In this document: positions 1 to 5,739 of the stretch, one piece after another
How the letters are laid out: every line of letters begins with the position of its first letter
Position numbering within the stretch: the stretch's first letter is position 1
NCBI GenBank assembly: GCA_035272265.1
Contig: DATEQV010000462.1
Coordinates: 1 to 9,300 of the forward strand
Source of the DNA: Acidisphaera sp035272265
GTDB taxonomy: Bacteria > Pseudomonadota > Alphaproteobacteria > Acetobacterales > Acetobacteraceae
Reading direction: 5' to 3'
DNA: 9,300 nucleotides
Notes under the pieces: model-generated
Told to the model about the DNA's origin: nothing
The model's database searches: none
The model's input: the letters and a program-made list of their open reading frames with translations, nothing else
Position numbers and translations under genes: made by a program

Positions 1-204
1 CACCTTTGTTCCCCCTGACCCCGAAGGTGGGAAGCCCATCTCACCGACGCTGGCAATAACAATCGAGACCGCCGCGTCGCCGACCCGCGAACATGAACAG
101 GGTACACGAGCGCGCGGCTGTCATAACCATCGGACGCTCGCCCGTCATCCGGGGAAGCGACGAATGACCGCGTTGCGGCAGCCGCGGAAGCGACCGGAGC
201 GGGT
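1..204. other. Non-coding left edge, downstream of the CoA-transferase gene
   Basis: No gene is supported here. The minus-strand open frame that crosses it is a shadow of the CoA-transferase gene, with an arginine-rich, low-complexity translation. Two weak inverted repeats are visible. CACCTT at 1-6 pairs with AAGGTG at 24-29 across a 17-base loop and may be part of a structure continuing past the edge. CCGCG at 168-172 pairs with CGCGG at 183-187. Neither is followed by a T-run in the minus direction, so I do not call a terminator for the CoA-transferase gene. Confidence 0.5.
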
Positions 205-1410
205 CTAGATGACGCCCTTTTCGCGCAGTGCTGCGAGTTCCGCCTCCGACATCCCCAGGCGGCCGCGCAGCACCTCGTCGGTGTGCTCGCCCAGCATCGG
301 CGGCGGCGTCCGGTATTCGGGCGGGGTCTCGGACAGGCGCACCGGGTTGGCAATCACCTTCACCGTCGCGCCGGAGCCGTGCGCCATCTCGCGCACCACT
401 TCGCGCGCCTGCACCTGCGGGTCGGCGAACACCTCCGACAGCCGGTTGATCGGACCGCAGCCGATCTTCAGCGCCTCCAGCCGATCGATCCACCACGCGG
501 TCGGATGCTGCGCCATCACCGGCGTCAGCGTGTCGGTCACCAGCTTGCGGTTCTCGACGCGCGCCGCGTTGGTCGCGAAGCGCGGATCGTCCGGCAGGTG
601 CGCGAGATCGAAGTTCTCGCAGAAGCGCTTGAACGTCGGGTCGTTGCCGATCGACAGCACGACGAACCCGTCGCTGGTCGCGAACACCTGGTAGGGCACG
701 ATGTTGGGGTGCTGGTTGCCCAGCCGCGGCGGGTTCTCGCCGGTCGCCAGGTAGTTCATCGCCTGGTTGGCGAGCCACGCGACATGCGTGTCCAGCATGC
801 CGATGTCGATCTGCTGTCCCCGCCCGGTCAGTTGCTTCTCACGCAGCGCGGCCAGCACGCCGATGCATCCGTACAACCCGGCGAAGGTGTCGGCGATCGG
901 GATGCCGACCTTCTGCGGCTGGCCGTCCGGCTCGCCGGTGACGCTCATCACGCCGCCCATCGCCTGCACCAGGCTGTCGTAACCCGGACGCGGCGCGTAC
1001 GGGCCGGTCTGACCGAAGCCGGTGATCGAGCAGTAGATCAGGCCCGGGTGCCTGGCGTGCAGCGTGGCGTAGTCGAGCCCGTATTTCGCCAGCGCGCCGA
1101 CCTTGAAGTTTTCCACCAGGATGTCGCTCTGCTCGATCAGGCGGCGCGCGATCTGCTGGCCCTCCGGCTTGGCGATGTCGAGCGTCACCGACCGCTTGTT
1201 GCGGTTGATGCCGACGAAGTAGGCGCTCTCCTGCGTGCCCGGCATGAAGGGCGGCGCGAAGCCGCGGGTGTCGTCGCCCGATCCGGATTTTTCGATCTTG
1301 ACCACGTCGGCGCCGAGATCGGCGAGCATCTGCACGCAGGTGGGACCGGCCAGCACGCGGGTGAGGTCGAAGACGGTCAGGCCGCGCAGCGGTCCCTTGC
1401 TTTCGTTCAT
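205..1410 (-). CDS. Class III (CaiB/BaiF family) acyl-CoA transferase
   Basis: This 401-residue protein is the usual length for a single-subunit family III CoA-transferase, a cytoplasmic enzyme that moves CoA between carboxylic acids through an aspartyl-CoA thioester. Seen in the sequence: the N-terminal LRGLTVFDLTRVLAGP block (residues 8-23), DLGADVVKIE (31-40), NRNKRSVTLDI (69-79), ITGFGQTGPY (129-138), and the segment IPIADTFAGLYG, whose Asp174 lines up with the catalytic Asp of formyl-CoA transferase (Asp169). The family is certain but the substrate is not. Its place 147 bases downstream of malonyl-CoA decarboxylase on the same strand suggests a dicarboxylate such as malonate, possibly with acetyl-CoA or succinyl-CoA as donor. 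The ATG at 1410 starts directly at the conserved N-terminal block, and AGG lies about nine bases upstream, so the ribosome site is modest. Alternatives include a succinate/glutarate-type transferase. Confidence 0.93.
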   Translation of the reverse strand: MNESKGPLRGLTVFDLTRVLAGPTCVQMLADLGADVVKIEKSGSGDDTRGFAPPFMPGTQESAYFVGINRNKRSVTLDIAKPEGQQIARRLIEQSDILVENFKVGALAKYGLDYATLHARHPGLIYCSITGFGQTGPYAPRPGYDSLVQAMGGVMSVTGEPDGQPQKVGIPIADTFAGLYGCIGVLAALREKQLTGRGQQIDIGMLDTHVAWLANQAMNYLATGENPPRLGNQHPNIVPYQVFATSDGFVVLSIGNDPTFKRFCENFDLAHLPDDPRFATNAARVENRKLVTDTLTPVMAQHPTAWWIDRLEALKIGCGPINRLSEVFADPQVQAREVVREMAHGSGATVKVIANPVRLSETPPEYRTPPPMLGEHTDEVLRGRLGMSEAELAALREKGVI

Positions 1411-1513
1411 GTGAGCCTGCGCGGGCAGCGATATGACAAGGCCCCTCCCAGTCGTTTCTTTCGCACCCGTTTTCGTGGCGCGGCGTAGCCGGTAGCGTTT
1501 GGCGGGCGGTTCG

Positions 1514-1565
1514 CCCGTCCTGTCAAGCGCCCCGTCCTGTCAGGCGCCCCCGTCCCGTCAAGCGC
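1514..1565. repeat. Threefold 17-bp tandem repeat across the malonyl-CoA decarboxylase stop codon
   Basis: Three near-identical units lie at 1514-1530, 1531-1547 and 1549-1565, with consensus CCCGTCCTGTCAAGCGC on the plus strand. Unit 2 differs from unit 1 at one base, as does unit 3, and one extra C separates units 2 and 3. The rightmost unit contains the last two codons and the TGA (1558-1560) of the decarboxylase gene. Each of the other units carries its own copy of the TGA (1540-1542 and 1523-1525), not all in one frame. The array fills part of the gap before the CoA-transferase gene and looks like local duplication of the gene's 3' end. Confidence 0.85.
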
Positions 1566-3066
1566 CGTTGTGGGCCTTCCCGCGGCGCCTGCCCTCGGTG
1601 TGGTTGGGTCCCTTCAGCAGCGCGTCCACCTCCGCCGAGCGCACCACGCGGCCGTCGCGCACGACCGCCTCGTGGTTCTCCTCGATGGTCGGCAGGTCGT
1701 ACAGGTAGTTCACCATCATGCCGTAGGATTCGTCGAAGCCGCGCGGCGCGGTATTGGCCAGCCAGTTGATGCGCTCCAGCCTGGCGCCGTTGCGCAGGTG
1801 GAAGCGCCCGACCGGATCGAGCGGGCCGCGCTGCGCGGTGCTGTCGGTCAGATAACGCGCGCAGGCGCGCAGCACCGGCGCCCGCAGGGCCTGCTCCGCC
1901 TCCGGCTGCGTCCACCACTGCGTGTCCTGCAGCAGCCGGCGCATCGCGCCGTGCGCGTCCTGGCCGCCCGTGGGGCCGTCCGTGGGGCCGTCCGTGGGGC
2001 CGTCCGTGGCGCCCGCCGCCTGCAGGATCGCCGCGGCCTCGGCCGCGCGGATCAGGTCGCCGTCCTTGGCGGGCTCGGCGGCGAGGCGGCGGTCGAGCCA
2101 GCGGCGGAAGCCGGGGATCGGCGAGAGCGTCGAGAAGCGCACGAGATTCGGCAGCTCGGCCTTCAGCTCCTCGACGACCTGCTTGATGAGGAAGTTGCCG
2201 AAACTGACTCCGCGCAACCCGTCCTGGCAATTGGAGATCGAGTAGAAGATCGCGGTGTCGGCCTTTGCTTCGCGCTCCCTCGCGGCATCGTCATCGGTCG
2301 GTTCGAGCAGCGGCTGCACGGCGGCAGCGAGGCCTTCGGTGAGCGCGACCTCGACGAAGATCAGCGGCTCGCCGAGCAGGGCGGGGTGGAAGAAGCCGAA
2401 GCAGCGGCGGTCGGGCGCGAGGCGGCGGCGCAGATCCTCCCAGCCGCGGATCTCGTGCACCGCTTCGTAGCGGATCAGCTTCTCCAGCACAGCCGCCGGC
2501 GTCTGCCAGTCGATGCGGCGCAGATCGAGGAAGCCGCGGTTGAACCAACTACCGAACAGGTGACGCAGGTCGGTGTCGAGCGGAGTCAGCTCCTTGTGCG
2601 CGCGCAGCAGGCCGAGCAGTTCGGTGCGCATCGCCACCAGTGCTGCGGTGCCGCCGGACGACATGTTCATCCGGCGCAGCAGCTCCTGGCGCGGCGGGTC
2701 CGCCGCTTCGGAGAGCTGGGCGGCGTGCATCGCGTCGGGGTTGGCGATGTAGGCCTCCGCCGCGCGGCGGAGCGTGTCGCTGTCCGGCACGAAGCCGGCG
2801 GCGAGGAAGCGATAGAACTCCAGCCGCTCGTCAGGGCCGAGACGCCGCCAGACCGCCTGCAGCTCGCGCGCGAGCGCCGCGCCCGATGCTTCGCCCTTGC
2901 CGCTGAGCAGCATTTCGGCGAGCAGGCGGGCGCGCTCGGCGTTGCCGACGCTGTCGCCCGGAACCGCCGCGTATTGCCGTCCCCGATCGGCGATGGAAGA
3001 CCACAGGCGCTCGATCCAGGAGCGCTGCGCCGGGGCCGTCGCGGGGGTCGAGAGGGTGGTCGACAA
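1558..3066 (-). CDS. Malonyl-CoA decarboxylase (MCD)
   Basis: The 502-residue product decarboxylates malonyl-CoA to acetyl-CoA and CO2. The N-terminal half is helical, as in the family. The catalytic half carries SWFNRGFLDLRRIDW (173-187), FHPALLGEPLIFVEVALT (226-243), FYSISNCQDGLRGVSFG (274-290), FSTLSPIPGF (311-320), RFHLRNG (421-427), RINWLAN (432-438) and YGMMVNYLYDL (448-458). Ser315 in the LSPIPGF block and His423 in RFHLRNG match the serine-histidine pair known from human MCD. No signal peptide or membrane segment is visible. A TDGP-repeat loop (about 354-368) sits between the two catalytic blocks. The start is TTG at 3066: GAGGAG lies seven bases upstream and an in-frame TGA nine codons upstream excludes an earlier start, while the next Met (113) lies deep inside the protein. 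The gene lies downstream of the rpoH terminator and probably heads an operon with the CoA-transferase gene. It resembles matA of rhizobial malonate operons, but no matB or matC is present here. Confidence 0.96.
   Translation of the reverse strand: MSTTLSTPATAPAQRSWIERLWSSIADRGRQYAAVPGDSVGNAERARLLAEMLLSGKGEASGAALARELQAVWRRLGPDERLEFYRFLAAGFVPDSDTLRRAAEAYIANPDAMHAAQLSEAADPPRQELLRRMNMSSGGTAALVAMRTELLGLLRAHKELTPLDTDLRHLFGSWFNRGFLDLRRIDWQTPAAVLEKLIRYEAVHEIRGWEDLRRRLAPDRRCFGFFHPALLGEPLIFVEVALTEGLAAAVQPLLEPTDDDAAREREAKADTAIFYSISNCQDGLRGVSFGNFLIKQVVEELKAELPNLVRFSTLSPIPGFRRWLDRRLAAEPAKDGDLIRAAEAAAILQAAGATDGPTDGPTDGPTGGQDAHGAMRRLLQDTQWWTQPEAEQALRAPVLRACARYLTDSTAQRGPLDPVGRFHLRNGARLERINWLANTAPRGFDESYGMMVNYLYDLPTIEENHEAVVRDGRVVRSAEVDALLKGPNHTEGRRRGKAHNGA
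1969..2009. repeat. 12-bp tandem repeat inside the malonyl-CoA decarboxylase gene
   Basis: Three perfect copies of CGTGGGGCCGTC (1969-1980, 1981-1992, 1993-2004) are followed by a five-base partial copy. On the coding strand they encode repeated TDGP units (TDGPTDGPTDGPTGG, about residues 354-368). Because the unit is a multiple of three, a copy-number change would lengthen or shorten the loop without breaking the frame. Confidence 0.9.
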
Positions 3067-3072
3067 CGCTGT

Positions 3073-3078
3073 CTCCTC
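3073..3078 (-). promoter_or_regulatory. Shine-Dalgarno site that fixes the TTG start of malonyl-CoA decarboxylase
   Basis: GAGGAG on the minus strand ends six bases before the TTG at 3066. It is among the strongest ribosome sites in the window and supports the non-ATG start, since no in-frame ATG or GTG lies between the upstream TGA and the TTG. Confidence 0.75.
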
Positions 3079-3130
3079 TGCCGGGCCGCATCAGTCGTGC
3101 GCGCGAGCGTAAGGCACGAACGCAAACATG

Positions 3131-3160
3131 AAAACGGCTCCGTCCATGTGGACGGAGCCG
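3131..3160 (-). terminator. Rho-independent terminator of rpoH
   Basis: An 11-bp perfect stem (3135-3145 with 3150-3160, CGGCTCCGTCC paired with GGACGGAGCCG) closes a four-base loop. On the minus strand it is followed directly by TTTT (3134-3131) and then a C and more Ts. It begins 34 bases after the rpoH stop codon. In the plus direction the stem is followed by CGCTCAGTT, with no T-run, so it acts for rpoH only. It separates the rpoH transcript from the malonyl-CoA decarboxylase unit, so that unit needs its own promoter in the roughly 60 bases between the hairpin and the TTG start. I see no convincing -35/-10 pair there. Confidence 0.88.
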
Positions 3161-3194
3161 CGCTCAGTTACGAGTGTCGACGAAACGGTGGGCG

Positions 3195-4094
3195 TCAGGC
3201 GACGGCGGTGGGCTGCACCGCGGCAAGACGGCGCTCGGCAACCTGCGCCTTCATCGCCTTCTGCAGCTTCTCGAACGCGCGCACCTCGATCTGCCGGACA
3301 CGTTCGCGCGAGATGCCGTACTGCTGGCTGAGTTCCTCGAGCGTGGTCGGGTCGTCCTTCAGGCGGCGCTCGATGAGGATGTGGCGCTCGCGCTCGTTCA
3401 GCGTCTTCAGCGCACCGTTCAGCAGCGCCTTGCGGCCGGTCATCTCCTCGCGGTCGGCGAGCGCGCTCTCCTGGCTTTCGGTCTCGTCGACCAGCCAGTC
3501 CTGCCACTCGCCTTCGCTGTCGGCGCGCACGGGCGCGTTGAGGCTGTGGTCGGGCGCCGCCAGTCGGCGGTTCATGCTCACCACGTCCTGCTCGGGCACG
3601 GCGAGCATGTGGGCGATCTTGGCGACCTGCTCGGGCTTGAGGTCGCCGTCCTCGATCGCCTGCATCTGGCCCTTCAGCCGGCGCAGGTTGAAGAACAGCT
3701 TCTTCTGCGCGGCCGTGGTGCCCATCTTCACGAGCGACCAGCTGTGCAGGATGTATTCCTGGATCGCGGCGCGGATCCACCACATGGCATAGGTGGCGAG
3801 GCGGAAGCCACGGTCCGGATCGAACCGCTTGACCGCCTGCATCATGCCGACATTGCCCTCGCTGATCAACTCGCCGACCGGCAGGCCGTAGCCGCGATAG
3901 CCCATGGCGATCTTTGCAACGAGGCGCAGGTGGGAGGTGACAAGCTTATGCGCCGCCTCCATATCTTCGTGGTCGCGCCAACGCTTGGAGAGCGCAAGCT
4001 CTTCCTCGGCGGTTAGCATCGGATACTTGCGGATCTCCTGCAGGTAGCGCGAGAGATTGCCCTCAGGGGCGATATTCAGAACGGCAGAGGCCAC
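3195..4094 (-). CDS. rpoH: RNA polymerase heat-shock sigma factor RpoH (sigma-32)
   Basis: The 299-residue protein directs core RNA polymerase to heat-shock promoters. It has a short region 1.2 (GNLSRYLQEIRKYPMLTAEEE, 12-32), regions 2.1-2.3 (LVTSHLRLVAKIA and GLPVGELISEGNVGMMQAVKRFDP, 51-93), region 2.4 (TYAMWWIRAAIQEYIL, 101-116), and the diagnostic RpoH box QKKLFFNLR (130-138), which separates it from RpoD and RpoS. The region 4 helix-turn-helix spans about 252-277 (LEELSQQYGISRERVRQIE). The length matches alphaproteobacterial RpoH. The start is GTG at 4094, with AAGGAG six bases upstream. A long leader (4095-4362) precedes it and a strong terminator follows. The gene lies downstream of the RluD-type gene on the same strand, an arrangement I recall as common in alphaproteobacteria. 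Many of these bacteria have several rpoH copies, and this window cannot show which one this is. Confidence 0.97.
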   Translation of the reverse strand: MASAVLNIAPEGNLSRYLQEIRKYPMLTAEEELALSKRWRDHEDMEAAHKLVTSHLRLVAKIAMGYRGYGLPVGELISEGNVGMMQAVKRFDPDRGFRLATYAMWWIRAAIQEYILHSWSLVKMGTTAAQKKLFFNLRRLKGQMQAIEDGDLKPEQVAKIAHMLAVPEQDVVSMNRRLAAPDHSLNAPVRADSEGEWQDWLVDETESQESALADREEMTGRKALLNGALKTLNERERHILIERRLKDDPTTLEELSQQYGISRERVRQIEVRAFEKLQKAMKAQVAERRLAAVQPTAVA

Positions 4095-4100
4095 GACAGG

Positions 4101-4106
4101 CTCCTT
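4101..4106 (-). promoter_or_regulatory. Shine-Dalgarno site that fixes the GTG start of rpoH
   Basis: AAGGAG on the minus strand lies six bases before the GTG at 4094. The first residues MASAVLNIAPEGNLSRYL match the usual short N-terminus of alphaproteobacterial RpoH, so this start is well supported. Confidence 0.75.
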
Positions 4107-4285
4107 GCGTCTGGCAACTTGGTCCGCCCTTTACGGCGCGGGCCGATCGCGGGTTGCGACCGTCGCCAGTCTCGGGCGCGGGAGGGGCCATCAAGTCCCG
4201 GATACCCGCCCCAGCGTCGGCGGCTGCGGCTCCGGACGGCCCGCGAAGCAGGGCACCCGCCCGCTCCGCTCACTTGGTTGCATGC

Positions 4286-4314
4286 TCTATACCAGACCTG
4301 GATGGTCCGCTCCA
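4286..4314 (-). promoter_or_regulatory. Candidate rpoH promoter (weak)
   Basis: TATAGA (4291-4286, minus strand) resembles a -10 box (5 of 6 to TATAAT) in the AT-richer part of the leader. Seventeen bases upstream, TGGAGC (4314-4309) matches only three of six bases of TTGACA. This is the best -10 box I can see, but the -35 match is poor. It would give a leader of about 185 bases. Other start sites are possible. Confidence 0.25.
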
Positions 4315-4362
4315 GTGAAAGAAACGTGAGGCGGCCATGCTTTTTTGGTATACATTCCTAGT

Positions 4363-5406
4363 TTAACTGGCTTGATCGGCCTTGTCGATGATATCGAGCA
4401 ATGCCTTGAAATCGGCCGGCAGAGGGGTTTCGAAGCTCAGTTTCTGCCCGGTGCGGGGGTGGACGAAGCCGAGCCGGGCGGCGTGCAGGGCCTGGCGCGG
4501 GAAGTCGAGCATGGCCGCGCGGGCCGGCTCCGGGACCGCGCGGGCGGCGGCCGGGACGCGGCGGAGGTAGAGCGGGTCGCCCACGATCGGATGGCCGCGG
4601 CTGGCGAGGTGGACCCGGATCTGGTGGGTCCGCCCGGTGGCGAGGCGGCACTCGAGCAGGCTGGCGCCGAGGCCCCAGGCGCGGCGGACGGCGTAGCGGG
4701 TCAGCGCCGGCTTGCCGCCGCGCGAGACGACGGCCATCCGCTTGCGTTCGCGCGGGTCGCGCCCGATGGCGCCCTCGATGGTGCCTTCGGCGGGGCTGGG
4801 CAGACCCCAGACCAGCGCGAGGTAGGCGCGGTCGAGGTCCCGCGACGCGAACGCGGCCGACAAGGCGGCCAGGGCCAGTTCGGACTTGGCGACGACCATG
4901 ACTCCCGAGGTGTCCTTGTCGAGGCGGTGGACGATCCCGGGCCGGCGCTCGCCGCCGATGCCGGGCCGGCTGTCGCCGCAATGGGCCAGCAGCGCATTGA
5001 CCAGCGTGCCGGCCTCGTTGCCCGGCGCCGGATGCACGACGAGGCCGGGCGGCTTGTCGAGCACGATCAGGTCGGCGTCCTCGAACAGGATCGGGAACGG
5101 GATGGCCTCGGCCTCGGGGATCGCCGGCGTGGGCGGCGGGACGGTGAGCGCATAGCGGGCGCCGGCGCGCACCGGATCGGCGGGTTCGCGCAGCGGCGCG
5201 CCATCCCGCGTCGCGTGGCCGGCCTCGATCAGCGCCTTGACGCGGGTGCGGGAGAGCGTGCCGATGGCGTCGGCGAGGAAGCGGTCGGCGCGCTGGCCGG
5301 CCGCGTCAGCCGGCGCGGTGACGGCGATCGTGTCCGATATCGGTGCGTCGGTCCGGGGCGCGTCGGCCAGGGGCGTGTCGGCCATGGACGGCGGCATAGC
5401 GCGCAC
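4363..5406 (-). CDS. rluD: RluA/RluD-family 23S rRNA pseudouridine synthase
   Basis: This 347-residue cytoplasmic enzyme isomerises uridine to pseudouridine in rRNA; RluD acts on positions 1911, 1915 and 1917 of helix 69. It has an N-terminal S4 RNA-binding domain (about 38-90, RADRFLADAIGTLSRTRVKALI), the linker LIVLDKPPGLVVHPAPGN (113-130), and the catalytic motif HRLDKDTSG (160-168) with Asp163 as nucleophile. Family motifs KSELALAALSAAF, RDLDRAYLALVWG, GRTHQIRVHL and HPIVGDPLY follow. The domain order and HPAPGN segment favour RluD over RluC, though specificity between RluD, RluC and RluA is not settled by eye. The start is uncertain: GTG at 5406, or in-frame ATG at 5397 or 5385, and none has a strong ribosome site. 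The first 35 or so residues precede the S4 domain and contain five-residue repeats. It lies upstream of rpoH and diverges from the small membrane-protein gene. Confidence 0.93.
   Translation of the reverse strand: MRAMPPSMADTPLADAPRTDAPISDTIAVTAPADAAGQRADRFLADAIGTLSRTRVKALIEAGHATRDGAPLREPADPVRAGARYALTVPPPTPAIPEAEAIPFPILFEDADLIVLDKPPGLVVHPAPGNEAGTLVNALLAHCGDSRPGIGGERRPGIVHRLDKDTSGVMVVAKSELALAALSAAFASRDLDRAYLALVWGLPSPAEGTIEGAIGRDPRERKRMAVVSRGGKPALTRYAVRRAWGLGASLLECRLATGRTHQIRVHLASRGHPIVGDPLYLRRVPAAARAVPEPARAAMLDFPRQALHAARLGFVHPRTGQKLSFETPLPADFKALLDIIDKADQAS
5355..5384. repeat. 15-bp tandem repeat at the 5' end of the rluD gene
   Basis: GGGGCGCGTCGGCCA (5355-5369) is repeated at 5370-5384 with one mismatch. 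The preceding 15 bases (5340-5354) match at 10 of 15 and look like a decayed third unit. On the coding strand this gives the five-residue series ADTPL-ADAPR-TDAPI in the extension before the S4 domain. The position next to three alternative start codons suggests a fast-changing N-terminus. Confidence 0.75.
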
Positions 5407-5436
5407 GATCCGGTGGCGCGAGTTCGGGATGGGGCG

Positions 5437-5715
5437 ATGCGGGCGCTGAAGGCGGCGGTGATCGTGATGGGCGTGCTGATCGTGGTCGGCACGGCCGCGC
5501 TTCTGGTGCTGATCGTGCAGAAGCTGAATTCCACCGGCACCGCAGTCGCGCGGGCGCCGACGGTGCTGGACGAGCCGGCGGGCACGCGCATCGCCGGCGT
5601 CGCGGCATCCGGCGACCGGCTGGCGGTGCAGCTGCAGGGCGGCGGCGCGGACCGCGTGGTGGTGATCGACCTGCGCAGCCTGAGCGTCGCCGGACGGATC
5701 GCGCTGGCGCGCTGA
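5437..5715 (+). CDS. Small single-span membrane protein, DUF6476-like
   Basis: The 92-residue product starts with a short positive N-terminus (MRALKAAV), followed by one hydrophobic segment (about residues 8-27, VIVMGVLIVVGTAALLVLIV). A C-terminal domain of about 60 residues comes next, containing GTRIAGVAASGDRLAVQL and ADRVVVIDLRSLSVAGRIAL. The charge pattern predicts N-in/C-out, placing the C-terminal part in the periplasm. It resembles the small alphaproteobacterial proteins labelled DUF6476 that I recall next to RluA-type genes; this is from memory of the pattern, not a search. Function is unknown. The ATG at 5437 has a GGGATGGGG stretch just upstream as ribosome site, and the longer open frame to its left is antisense to rluD, so it is not counted. 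The gene diverges from rluD with about 30 bases between and converges on the ABC ATPase gene with a 24-base gap. It is the only plus-strand gene in the window. Confidence 0.75.
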   Translation: MRALKAAVIVMGVLIVVGTAALLVLIVQKLNSTGTAVARAPTVLDEPAGTRIAGVAASGDRLAVQLQGGGADRVVVIDLRSLSVAGRIALAR

Positions 5716-5739
5716 TGCGGGCGAGGCGGCCCCCGCGCG

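Larger units (their letters stand above)
4095..4362 (-). other. rpoH leader / rluD-rpoH intergenic region
   Basis: This 268-base gap carries the rpoH ribosome site at its left end. Its right part (about 4270-4362) is clearly more AT-rich than the rest of the window. No terminator follows the RluD-type gene: the A6 run on the minus strand (T6 at 4341-4346 on the plus strand) has no stem placed to use it. Small open frames on both strands lack ribosome sites and recognisable motifs. The region probably holds the rpoH promoter and a long 5' untranslated leader, but read-through from rluD is also possible. Confidence 0.55.

Noticed and set aside
283..1488. Plus-strand open frame of about 400 codons opposite the CoA-transferase gene
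   Set aside because: It is antisense to a gene with a full set of class III CoA-transferase motifs, and the translation shows no domain.
1969..2009. Tandem repeats considered as a CRISPR array or integration site
   Set aside because: The units are 12 bp, directly adjacent, without spacers, and lie in frame within a conserved enzyme gene.
1570..3792. A plus-strand open frame of about 740 codons opposite malonyl-CoA decarboxylase and rpoH
   Set aside because: It runs antisense through two well-recognised genes and across the rpoH terminator. Its translation is rich in Arg, Ala, Gly and Gln without motifs. Such long antisense frames are expected in GC-rich coding DNA.
4330..4346. T6 run after GGCGGCCATGC, resembling a plus-strand terminator
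   Set aside because: No stable stem can be drawn directly before the Ts, and no plus-strand gene lies upstream.
4345..5436. Plus-strand extension of the small membrane-protein gene opposite rluD
   Set aside because: The frame is open only because it mirrors rluD codons. The protein-like part with a membrane span begins at the ATG at 5437, which also has a ribosome site.
5717..5736. GCGGG/CCCGC inverted repeat between the convergent small gene and ABC ATPase gene, as a two-way terminator
   Set aside because: The stem is only five base pairs with a ten-base loop and no T-run on either side. This is common by chance at this GC content.
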